This document shows, one piece after another, positions 1-8,361 of a DNA stretch of 10,168 bases (position 1 is its first letter; each line of letters begins with the position of its first letter). Where the stretch lies: assembly GCF_019112545.1 (NCBI RefSeq), contig NW_025064989.1, positions 1 to 10,168 on the forward strand. The letters run 5' to 3'. Under the pieces are notes generated by a model. That model saw nothing but the letters and a program-made list of their open reading frames with translations, was not told the origin of the DNA and searched no databases. Source of the DNA: Guyanagaster necrorhizus (Eukaryota; Basidiomycota; Agaricomycetes; Agaricales; Physalacriaceae). A program made the position numbers and the translations under genes.

Positions 1-415
1 GAGAGCTTATATTCAAAGTTTCTGGTATCTCAGAAAAAACTTGTGATCTTGATAAGGAAAATGTCATTGATGCAAGCACTGCAGAGAGCTCTTGCTATGC
101 TTTATTTTGTTTGTCAATCATTGATACAAATCTAGAAAGTATTGGTGATCAATACTTCCTGAACAGGTATGATGAATCTATTTGGTAATTTAGAGGTATA
201 CTCATTGCTGTTATGTAGTCCAAGAGATACTTTCCAAACTGATCAAGTCAAACAATTGTTCTTTTGAGCAACAAGAGGTATGTGGGTGTCTTTGTCTGCC
301 ACCAGTTGGATGAAAAGATCATTGGCAAAATCATGGCTATTCTCCTCAAAGTTAAGGTGATGCCAGCCAACTTGTGGACATGAGAAGGTGTCTGCTTGGT
401 TCTAAGTGAAATCAT

Positions 416-464
416 GTGAGCCACTCTCAATTCAAGAGATAGACTGATTTTATTCATTGCCCAG
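416..464 (+). other. Relict spliceosomal intron in GCN1 fragment
   Basis: A 49-nt segment begins GTGAGC and ends GCCCAG. Removing it joins the SEIM block to the ENSTNAQ-stop-EDHEDDVISIV block in one frame, as expected for Gcn1. With the similar segments at 704-753 and 1030-1076, it shows the duplicated piece came from genomic DNA. The mirror copy is at 9705-9753. Confidence 0.75.
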
Positions 465-703
465 GGAAAATTCCACCAATGCTCAATGAGAAGATCATGA
501 AGATGATGTCATATCTATTGTTTGTGTGTCCTTGGTTGACAATCAGGCTAATGTTCAATCTGTGGAGGCTAAAGCATTTGATATGTTGCAAGAACATATG
601 GGACTCAAGGCCATTAATGAAACTATCCCTATGCTTCTGGAAGCCCTCTGGCAGCCTGGAGAGTCCTGGAATGTCATTGCAAGCACTTAAGGAGGTCATG
701 GAT

Positions 704-753
704 GTCAGCAGTCTCTATTTCTCATTGTATATCAATCTAACATTTGATTACAG
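704..753 (+). other. Relict spliceosomal intron in GCN1 fragment
   Basis: A 50-nt segment begins GTCAGC and ends TTACAG. Removing it joins LQALKEVMD to TVFLILIPTL, adjacent blocks in Gcn1, though a TAA now follows the acceptor at 757. The mirror copy is at 9416-9465. Confidence 0.72.
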
Positions 754-1029
754 GTATAAGTGATGACTGTGTTTCTGATCCTAATTCCAACATTGATGGC
801 TATGCCTATGACCATGTTCAATGCTCACACTCTTACTTCACTGGTCACTGTTGTTGGAAATGTGCTGAGCAAGCAGCTGATGGTCATTACCAGTGCCTTT
901 GTCAAAGTTATCAAAGACCAGAGGGATGAAGAGCTTTTTATCTTCAGTGGATGAGGCAACTCATGCATCATTCAGGTTGGTCAATGATATTGAAGAGTTG
1001 AACACTCTCATGATGGTGCTCTTGGGATG

Positions 1030-1076
1030 GTCAGTATATTATAGGTATATTATGTGTTAGTTCTAATGTTGTTCAG
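1030..1076 (+). other. Relict spliceosomal intron in GCN1 fragment
   Basis: A 47-nt segment begins GTCAGT and ends TTCAG. Splicing restores a Trp codon and joins LNTLMMVLLG to SKHDT in frame, a known order in Gcn1. The mirror copy is at 9093-9139. Confidence 0.78.
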
Positions 1077-1807
1077 GTCAAAGCATGATACCCTGAGATA
1101 ACAAAAATTCTTCTCCATCTTCTGTGAAGAGACTGAACTGGATACTTTGCTATATCATGTAGACTGAATCAGACAGCTTATCTCTGCTGTGGAAGATGAT
1201 TACAAGGATGTTTATGCAAGTGCCATACAAACCATTGACATATTCCTCAGATCCATTCCCAAAGATAAACTTGAATCATTTGTGGTCCCCTTGTGGTGGA
1301 GTGTCAAGTCTACAGGTGCTCTGGGTCACTTTGTTCCTGGTTTTAGTGTCCCCAAAGCAGTTGGGCCTCTCATTCCAGCCATTATTGCTGGTCTGACTAC
1401 CAGTAGCAATGAGCAGTGGGAACAAGCAGCATATGCTATTGGTCATCTCATGGATTATATGCAAGACACTGTGATCAAACCATTTGTGGTCTCTTTCACT
1501 GGCTTGCTGATTTGAGTGGCAATGCAAACAATGATGTACTGACAAGTGGTCAAGACAGCCATTCTGAGTGCACTGACATCAATGTTGGAACATATACCTG
1601 TGTTCATGAAACTGTTCCACCCTCAGCTGCAGAGGGTGTTTGTCAAGGGCATAAGTGACCTCACAAGTATTGTTGTTAGGAATAGAGCAGCCAAGGTGTT
1701 GGGTGTGTTGATGAAGAGCCAGCCCAGGGTGGATGCAGTCGTGATGGAGCTTATCGCAGGAGCAAAAAGCAACTTTGATGGCAGTGTTGGTAGCAGTGCA
1801 GTGGTGG

Positions 1808-2722
1808 TGCTTGTGCATGTGGTGAAAAGATATCTTTCTTTTTGATGGTTGTCATTGGTGGTATTAGCCTTAATGGTTGTGTCGAGTGGCCCATTTGGTT
1901 AGACCTAGGTGGGGAGCACTGTTTCCATTATGTTCTGCCAATTCAGTCATGGCCACATCACTACCCATGGTGCTGCAACTGTTGATCCTGATGGAGTTTT
2001 TGTCTGCATTGCCTAAAGGCCTGGGGTCCCGGTCAGACTTCCAGAGCAGGTGTTCTCATCACAGTGTACTACCTTGGCAAGCACCCTCGACTTTTGAATC
2101 CAAAGGCAATCAAACCTTAACAAGAGCTTTCCATCAGACATGCTCACCACCGATCCTCGTTTCTGAACTGAAGCACCACTGCCTGCCATTTTCTTGACGT
2201 GATATGGTATAGGATCTTACTGATGGAAATGGCTTGCAGGAGAGGGAGCGGAAACACGCACGGGATTCATTATTGACTTGTTATTCCCTGGATCCTAAGT
2301 CAGATATGACTTGAATGACGATCTGGAGGAGACACCAAAGTTTCTTAAAACATTGTTTAAACATTACCGCCTTTTCATCAATCTCCGGCTCCAAATCATA
2401 AGGCAGATCTAGAGACTGCATGATACGAGTCTGCGCAAGAATGGTAGTTACAAGCCGTACTAAGGGAGCTCTCGCAACCCAGTAAAAAGACATAAAGTAG
2501 TCCAAGAAACAAAAAGTAACAGTAAAGGGCAATATTGTCTAAAATGGTATGGTATAAGAGAAGGGTAAAAAGACAACGAGTAATGATATATCCGAACGCC
2601 AAAAGTAGCACATATAACAATCAAGAAATAAGAGAACGCGGGGAACAGAAGAGAGTACAAGACAAAGCACACCGTCGATGAATGCAACCAATCTAAACCT
2701 GACATGCAATCCCTTGCAACCC
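1808..2722. other. Non-coding stretch between left arm and SRPK 3' end
   Basis: I see no supportable gene here. Up to about 1845 the reading frame of the GCN1 relic continues, then it ends. From about 1846 to 2200 CpG is still scarce (first at 1880, then 2030), so the depleted state fades gradually on this side. The open frame at 1877-2197 has no motif I recognise. From about 2300 to 2722 the sequence is A/T-rich and lies downstream of the SRPK stop codon on the minus strand. It probably includes that gene's 3' untranslated region, but I cannot place a polyadenylation site. Confidence 0.6.
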
Positions 2723-5647
2723 TCACCAAGATCCAACAACCTCATCACCCTCTACAACATCTAACCACTGATGGTCTATCATATCCCTGGCATGACTACG
2801 CTGCTTCATATCAACGACAAGCATAGGCTCAAGGAAATCACACAGGATCGTGGCGTCCCGATCTGTGTAAAGGTATTTCTCCACCATAACACGCTTTAAT
2901 GGCCATGGTTTCAAAGACCTGATATATCGTAATACGCCTGATACCGCCATTAATCTTTTGCAATGAAACCTGTAAGGCCTGAAAAACATACCTGTATGAT
3001 CAAACAACTGGCGACTATACTTGCCGCTCATCTTCACCTCCATTGAAAAATCGCCCAGGAGCTCGATAATTTGAGCCATATGGTCGTCGTCTTTGGTAAA
3101 CAACTCGCTTTGACCCTGGGGATCAAAGAGATATTCAGCCGTCAAAAGCTCAAACACCTGCATCTACGGTCAGTTTGCGTAGTCAAAAAAGTTAAGAAGA
3201 CTGACCACACAAGCTACGCTCCATATATCAGCAGTACCATCCCAATCTTTCCGTCCAAGAATTGCCTCAGGTGCTCTGTATTGCCGTGTCTGTATATCCT
3301 CCGTAAAGTGCTTCTTCGACGGCGTTGCATTTCCTAAATCCGCAATCTTTATTGATAATGGCAGCATAAGAGGAGAAGCCTCTGCTGGGTGTACTGAAGG
3401 GATGTCCATAGGCTGAGGAGCCTGTGATGTTTCTATTCGAGGTGGTGGTGAAGGAATCTGAGTAGAAAGAGAAGTCGGAGAACTGGGTGTTGGGGGAGGC
3501 ACAGCAGGAGAAGCCAGGGGCGTGATGTCTGTGAACGATATTGAGATAGGTGGAGGTGATGATTTCTTTATTGATGGCGCATGATGAAAGTCAATAGATT
3601 GGGGCGGTATGGAAGATGAGGCAACTTTACTGCGGCGTGGAGCAGTCTGGGAAAGAAGGGAGCGGCCAGAGGATTTGTTGCCAACAGGCCAAAGTAAGTT
3701 TGAGGAGTCACTGTCATGAGAAACGACAGCAGGGTACGGTAAGTGAGTCGAAGATGCTCCCGAATCAGAAGAGACAAGAGATAGTTTAGATTCGTCGGCA
3801 TGTATCGTGCCAGTCGGTGAAGGTCGAGCAACGGTAGCCGTGTTGGAAGAACTACAGGACTTGGTGCTCAGTGCTCCCCGACTTGCGCTGTTTGGTGATG
3901 ACAGATGGAAATACTCTCCTCGTTCCTCTTTCCCGTCCGCCATGACTGAAGTTGATACAACAACAGCAGGAGCAGGAGATGACAGCCCGGGATCTTTCCA
4001 GGATCCGGAGACAGACAAGCCTGAATTCGATCGTGAATGGCCAAGTCCAGATGCTGTATGTGAAAAGACAGTGCTTGACATCGATGATTTGTATGACGAC
4101 GAGAGCGAGAAAGACGCCTTCTCCTTCCATGAACCATACATACCCAGTTTATCTTTCCATGACAACAAGGGGCTGACGGCAGCATTTGTGGCATCCTTGT
4201 GCTCGCATGCCGCGATAGGGACACCATTAACGATGTCCTGACATTCACCATCGTTGTTTTCTGCAGGAGAAACGTCGACCTTGACACAATGTTTCTGTCC
4301 TAGCAGCCCAAGGGCAACAGCACCAATAGAATGCGACAAGGAGGTTGGGGGTGTACTGATAATACTGCAGGACACTGCATCAGTCGAACCCGAGGCAGAA
4401 GTTGATGCTATTGATGATGACGATGACGATGTAGATGGGGGATTAGGCGGGGGATTAGGCTTCTGGGAGGATCCGGCAGCCGATTTGCTTCCGTCTGGAT
4501 CATCAGGAGAATTGTTCGGTGATGCAGTTATGGATAGCCCACTAGGGACTTTCGGAGCGCTCTTCGTGAGACCAGCGCCGTTGCGTAGATCAGCAGATCG
4601 TTGTGCCAGTGCCAGTGGTGACGGCGTACTATTGAGGCCGCTCCCACTGCCACCTTGACAGCCGTTTAGTGCTCCAAAGCTCATCCTCAATCCATGGATG
4701 CCAGCGCTCCTTGAGGGACTTGAGAGAGGCTGAGAGTCAAATATTTGAACGGAGCGACGAGTAGACCGTTGATTCCGTATAACAAGAGCTGAGCGGACGT
4801 TAGACGGTAGAGGGACACCGACGCGACGGGAAGTCGGTGAAGGCGACTGTGATAACTCGGTGGAGATGTGGGTTTCAATGTCAGGAATGGAAATTACTAC
4901 AGGGATATAAATCAGTTTTCAGTGACTCGGAGGTCAAGTTACTTACGAATATTCTCCGGTTTGATGTCGGTGTGAACCAAGTCGCATTCATCATGGAGAT
5001 ACTGGAGACCGAGAAGAGTCTGCCTGGTAATGACCTTGACGAGCGCGCGCGATACTCCGTGCTTCTTGTTACGTTCTATCAACGCCAAGAGGTTTTCACC
5101 AAGAGGCTCGAATACGATGCATATATGGCAGGCCTCTGGTCCTTGGTGGGAGAAGGAGTCAAGAAAGGAGACAATGTGCTGGCGGCCTGGATGGGTTGGT
5201 GAAAACGATGTGACCCGAGAAAGAAGTTTAATCTCGTCCCTCGCGGTTTCCGCATATCGCCCAGCAGACTTGACAACCTTGAGAGCAGAGTGACGTTGAA
5301 GGCTGAAAAGTAGAATGGTGACAAAAGGGCGAACAAGAAAAAACACAGATACTTACTGGGCGTCTTTGACGAGCCACACAGTCGAGAAATGACCCCAGCT
5401 ACCGATTGCGCAAGATTAGAAAAGCTGGCGAGGAGTAAGGGTAAATAACGACGCACCCAAGTTTCCTTACGACCTTGTATCTATTATTCTTGAAAGTGTC
5501 GTTGAGCTCGACGGGTAGATATCCTCCTGCGTTGTAACCTGCTGGACTCTCCTCGTCCTTGCACGGGGGCTCCTCCACGGGCAGGATTCTTGGGCCAACC
5601 GAAGTAACGACATATGAGTATTTGGCGGGGGACGGCTGTGGAGCCAT
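2723..5647 (-). CDS. SR-protein-specific kinase (SRPK/Sky1 family), six exons
   Basis: The product is a serine/threonine kinase expected to phosphorylate Arg/Ser-rich domains of splicing or mRNA-export proteins. Exons, in order of transcription, are 5647-5457, 5398-5357, 5302-4947, 4896-3206, 3157-2992 and 2937-2723. The introns are 48-58 nt with GT...AG ends, and the joined CDS is 2661 nt, or 886 residues plus stop. The start is the first ATG in frame (MAPQP). Visible motifs are the GGYLPV lead-in, the glycine loop LGWGHFSTVW (63-72), the beta-3 lysine K86, catalytic loop HTDIKPEN (188-195, D190), DLG (716-718), QTRQYRAPE, ADIWSVAC (752-759), and the late SRPK signatures FTKDDDHMAQIIELLG and LRYIRSLKPWPL. 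Residues about 205-710 are a Ser/Pro/Thr-rich spacer between subdomains VIb and VII, a hallmark of SRPKs. All catalytic residues are present and no disruption is seen, so it looks functional. The closest named relatives are yeast Sky1 and metazoan SRPK1. The exon 4 donor could alternatively sit 3 nt upstream, but the chosen pair gives the family spacing. Confidence 0.93.
3347..4875 (-). other. Low-complexity spacer inside the SRPK kinase domain
   Basis: About 510 codons within exon 4 separate the HTDIKPEN loop from IADLGNA. The encoded sequence is rich in Ser, Pro, Thr and Ala, with runs such as PPPNPPSTSSSSSSIAS and PPPTPSSPTS. In SRPK1/2 and Sky1, spacers at this position control nucleo-cytoplasmic distribution and chaperone contacts. 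A similar role here is inference. The antisense strand is also open over much of it (3807-4241 and 4254-4658), a by-product of biased composition. Confidence 0.8.
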
Positions 5648-6192
5648 CTGCAAAATGCAGAGGGAAATCTGGAGAAACAAGGGACGAGAGGTTCAGTGAG
5701 ATGGGCAGAGAAGGTTGAGCGGTGGCGGCATTTTCCGAAGCACTGCCACGGGAGTGTCCTGCTCCGGCAAAATAAAATAGATAAATTACCGTACAGCTAG
5801 TACTGCTGGTATCATTTTATAGAGGATATCCTGGTTGCAATCCCAGGTATTTTGAGCTCGCTGCTGGCTGGCAGAAAAATGCTATCGGGCGTTATCTTTG
5901 TAGTCAGTACTCGTGCCCGGTTTATCGCAGACGTAGCATATGGCCGTCATCATCCTAGGCCTGCGCTTACCTGACGTTGCCAGTACGCCACCCTGTGGCG
6001 GCGATGCCGAGGGGTGAAAACGGTTACTACCATAATTGTTTAATATTTTGACATAATACTGAATTTTTTTAATATTGGACGCGACGAAAGAGTCGCGTGT
6101 CGCCGGTCGTGACCTCGTGCGTCAGCTGTAAGAGCAGTGCTGCTCGCTGCTTCTCTACTACGACTCGATAATCGACAGCCCTCTCTCTTGCA
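5648..6192. promoter_or_regulatory. Divergent intergenic region between the two kinase starts
   Basis: This 545-bp gap separates the first ATG of the minus-strand SRPK from the first ATG of the plus-strand FRAY-like gene, so it should hold both 5' leaders and promoters. It is CpG-containing, unlike the repeat arms. On the minus strand the last bases before the SRPK ATG read as a pyrimidine stretch plus CAG, so a 5'-leader intron is possible. A/T-rich patches at about 5768-5790 and 6039-6075 might support initiation. A small perfect hairpin (stem CGCCAC/GTGGCG, loop CCT) lies at 5986-6000. None of these elements is diagnostic. Confidence 0.45.
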
Positions 6193-8082
6193 ATGTCGCC
6201 GACAACCAAGAGACCGGAAATGGCGCCCACACAATTCATTGGTGCCGTTGAGGACCGCTGGGGCATGTACAGGTGGGCATATCGTCCCGTTTACCTTGAT
6301 CCTCGCTCACTTCGTTCGTAGTGACCGTTCTGAGGACTACACCACTGACTCTCCAATAGGATTTGGGGCATCATCTATTGTCTACTCGGCATCTTACAAG
6401 CCTCAAGACTCTTCGCAAAGTTCTGGATCTCGATTCACTTCCTCCTCATTCGCTATCGCCTTGCAGCGGGAAACGACGCTGATGTCCCTGTCCAAGCATC
6501 CAAACGTTCTTCGTGTCCATGGTTCATGGATGGATGGCCACAAGCTCTTTATCGCATTGCGGCTCATGAACAAAGGTAGTGCCGCCAACATCATGCACTA
6601 CGGTTGGCCTGCACGCTTGGAGGAAGACGTCATACGCTGCATCCTTCACCAGGCTCTCCTGGGCCTCAAGTACTCCTCCACCACTTATTGCCATCCTTCA
6701 GACCACTTACTCATCGTCTTAGCTATCTTCACGTCAATAGCTTATTCATCGCGACATCAAGGCAGTACGTCAGTACACAGTCCTTACGGCTCCACCAGAC
6801 GTGTCGTGCTTGTCGGACCTACCGCAGCACACTCAAGACCAGAGATGGGAAAATGGAAATCTTTCGTTGGTACAGTAAGTGCATGATATTTTTGGCTATA
6901 TCTGCGCTATATGATTCACTAGCCATGTTGGATGGCGCCCGAGCTGATTCAGGGGAAAAAACTATGACTCCTCTGCAGATATATGACGATTTGGTATCAC
7001 CGCTCTTGAACTCACACAGGGCCAGCCACCTAGATCTCGCGAGTCACCTCAAAAGGTATTGCTGAAAACGCATGTATATACTACTTCATTCTTTGGTATT
7101 CTCATTCTTGCAGGAGCATAGAATCCAAGAAGCATCTCCTACATTAAATAGAGATGGCGGAACGTACAAATACTCGCGTGCTTTTCAAGAAATGGTGGAA
7201 AGCTTTATGGTCAAAGACCCGTCGTACCGGTGTGTTTGTAAGCTACCAAAACATTATTTATTCACTGGTTACCTTCTACTAGGCCAAACGCAGAACAACC
7301 CCTTCAGACGCAGTTTTTCAAGGGAGCGAAGAAGCCTTCTTACCTTATCGCCACTATTCTCAGTGGGTTTATCACCTCTGGTCGTTTAACATGTGGCTGA
7401 TCATATGCTTTTAGAGAATCTTCCACCTCTGGCCTATCGGCAAGAACGTCGAGTTGTTGCAAGTAACCAAACATTTCGTTCGATTGGTTCTTGGGATTTT
7501 GCCACTACCATCCATTCTCCTGCAAGCGTTCAGCATCGTCGTCGTCTACTTGATGAGCAAGGAGACGATGTGATATTCGAAATGGAGACTGAGTGGGACC
7601 GAGAAAACGGGAGAAGAAGCGAAAACACGGATCACCCTAGTGCGGTATCCTGGAACGAACCAGAACGGCCGGTGTCCGTAGAAGAAGAACCGGAACTCGA
7701 AACCGACTTGGTGCCCTCTTCCGTATCTTCTTCACCATCCGGATCGGAATTCGAAAGTACCAGCACCAGTACGTCTCCCGAGATTGATCTTTTCACGTGG
7801 CCGTTGTCTATTCATGGGGACGCGGAACCGAAGACTATTCAGCCAGTCAAAGAAATACCGACACCAAGTGGTCTCATCGCTCGCATGCCGTCGTCGTCGT
7901 CCGTCAAGGCCAAACCGGACATATCTGCTTCTCCGTTCCGAACCGGGCTTTGGAAGAAGATGAAGTCAAATATAAGACGACCATCTTCGTATTACAATGG
8001 CACAAAAACATTTAAAGGTTTGTCGTCGTGCCATGATTTCGCTTTCACGCTTCCATACCTTTATCAGCCAAATCTTAGCTAG
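6193..8082 (+). pseudogene. FRAY/SPAK-OSR1-like STE20 kinase, degenerate
   Basis: The family is germinal-centre STE20 kinases. Likely exons are 6193-6272, 6322-6669, 6723-6874, 6923-7069, 7122-7229, 7283-7362 and 7415-8082, with introns of 48-53 nt. Recognisable parts are FIGAVEDRWGMY, PIGFGASSIVYSA (glycine loop), QRETTLMSLSKHPNVLRVHG, SWMDGHKLFIALRLMNKGSA, LIHRDIKA, KSFVGT joined by splicing to PCWMAPELIQG, ITALELTQGQPPRSRESP and PTLNRDGGTYKYSRAFQEMV, then an acidic/Ser-rich tail after LPPLAYRQERR. The breaks are as follows. FAI runs straight into ALQRE, so the VAIK lysine and following strand are gone. A one-base loss at about 6739-6741 puts HRDIKA out of frame. The DFG/DLG region and the return to the KSFVGT frame need further indels. 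An extra A in the run at 6956-6961 shifts frame (stop at 6965), and in the restored frame TGA at 6984 replaces the Trp of ADIW. The intron at 7070-7121 begins GC, not GT. A final intron from about 8019 is possible. Several isolated sequencing errors could mimic some breaks, but not the deletion. Confidence 0.82.
7070..7121 (+). other. Non-canonical GC-AG intron in the FRAY-like gene
   Basis: The flanking coding blocks VLLKT and IQEASPTLNRDGG join in frame only if the 52-nt intron starts GCATGT (7070) and ends CATAG (7121). All other introns I placed in this window start with GT. GC-AG introns are a known functional minority, but in a decayed gene this may equally be a mutated GT donor. Confidence 0.6.
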
Positions 8083-8361
8083 AAATATGACGACTGCGTC
8101 TCATCCATCACTTGTAACATCTATCTGGACACGTCTACTATTCGTTGCATAATCCCATTGATACCCATTTGAAGTCCTTTCGTACATCACAGACACGCTT
8201 AGAGCACCACATGGATGCTGTACATATCTAGATACCGACACTAATTACATGTGCGCATGGTTCATTCGAATGTCGAGTGTAAGAACTATAAAAGATCCTT
8301 CCTGTCGGTATCTCTATGCAACCTCTAGGACGATAATCTTCTGAATAGTACTTTAAACCCG
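8083..8361. other. Short intergenic stretch up to the right arm
   Basis: These 279 bp lie between the end of the FRAY-like reading frame and the right repeat arm. CpGs are present at ordinary frequency (for example in ACACGC, GACACG, ATTCGAAT and TGTCGAG), so the depletion of the right arm ends abruptly near its inner border. I see no gene. A reading frame entering from the GCN1 relic on the minus strand runs through to 8228, but its residues beyond the repeat edge do not resemble Gcn1. Confidence 0.6.
8231..8312. repeat. Short imperfect inverted repeat
   Basis: GATACCGACA at 8231-8240 recurs as its reverse complement TGTCGGTATC at 8303-8312, with TAGA-type sequence on the outer side of each copy. 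The total span is 82 bp. It could be a relic of a small terminal-repeat element or chance; no target-site duplication is clear. Confidence 0.4.

Larger units (their letters stand above)
1..1807 (+). repeat. Left arm of 1.8-kb near-perfect inverted repeat
   Basis: Reading the far end of the window on the opposite strand reproduces this segment base for base in every stretch compared (position x pairs with 10169-x). The only mismatch found is at 1797 (T here, C in the sense of the other arm). Pairing stops after 1807, where this arm reads TGC and the other reads CGG. The arm carries the decayed GCN1 fragment described separately and no transposase, reverse transcriptase or telomeric repeat. Bases 1-1739 hold no CpG; the first two CpGs are at 1740 and 1754. 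The outer end lies inside GCN1-like sequence, so the repeat may continue beyond the window. Confidence 0.97.
1..1845 (+). pseudogene. GCN1: GCN1 internal/C-terminal HEAT fragment, decayed (left copy)
   Basis: Gcn1 is a giant ribosome-associated HEAT-repeat protein that delivers uncharged-tRNA signals to the kinase Gcn2. The fragment matches the HEAT region of fungal Gcn1 downstream of the eEF3-like part. Clear blocks are KAFDMLQEHMGLKAINETIP (about 571-630), LILIPTLMAMPMTMFNA (about 772-825), GLTTSSNEQWEQAAYAIGHL (about 1390-1449) and VKTAILSALTSMLEHIPVF (about 1549-1605), followed by PQLQRVFVKGISD. Bridging introns of normal size are still visible at 416-464, 704-753 and 1030-1076, and probably 167-218, so this is a genomic copy and not a retrocopy. 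In-frame stops occur at 381, 487, 757, 1099, 1165, 1513 and 1540. Frameshifts are needed near 270, 650 and 940. Homology runs a little past the repeat edge, to a VVVLVHVVK-like stretch near 1830. The 3-166 stretch is open but not confidently assigned. An intact Gcn1 is about 2,600 residues, so this is a small part. Confidence 0.88.

Noticed and set aside
1..1845. Classical ascomycete repeat-induced point mutation
   Set aside because: RIP prefers CpA sites and would lower CpA as well. Here CpA and TpG are abundant and only CpG is missing, which fits CpG methylation decay better.
1..1845. Processed retrocopy of GCN1
   Set aside because: At least three introns of normal size and border sequence remain in place, so the copy came from genomic DNA.
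1877..2197. Open frame of 106 codons on the plus strand downstream of the left arm
   Set aside because: It has no recognisable motif, its apparent start is not convincing, and it lies in CpG-poor non-coding-like sequence next to a relic. There is no evidence that it is a gene.
2281..2748. Four overlapping minus-strand open frames rich in Leu, Phe and Tyr
   Set aside because: Mutually overlapping frames in A/T-rich DNA just past the SRPK stop codon. Hydrophobic bias follows base composition, so they are not membrane proteins.
3807..4658. Long plus-strand open frames opposite the SRPK exon
   Set aside because: They are antisense shadows of the Ser/Pro-rich spacer, which lacks stops on the complementary strand because of its composition.
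5648..5680. Upstream extension of the SRPK reading frame by 11 codons
   Set aside because: The extension has no ATG, only a TTG. MAPQP at 5647 is the first ATG, and the segment ahead ends in CAG and resembles a leader or intron end.
5986..6000. Perfect GC-rich hairpin as a terminator
   Set aside because: A six-base stem without a T-run in an intergenic fungal region is too small to mean anything. Bacterial-type terminators are not expected here.
6137..6886. Single 249-codon open frame as a stand-alone gene
   Set aside because: It reads through two introns (6273-6321 and 6670-6722) of the FRAY-like gene. The spliced reading gives the family sequence, and the read-through residues match nothing.
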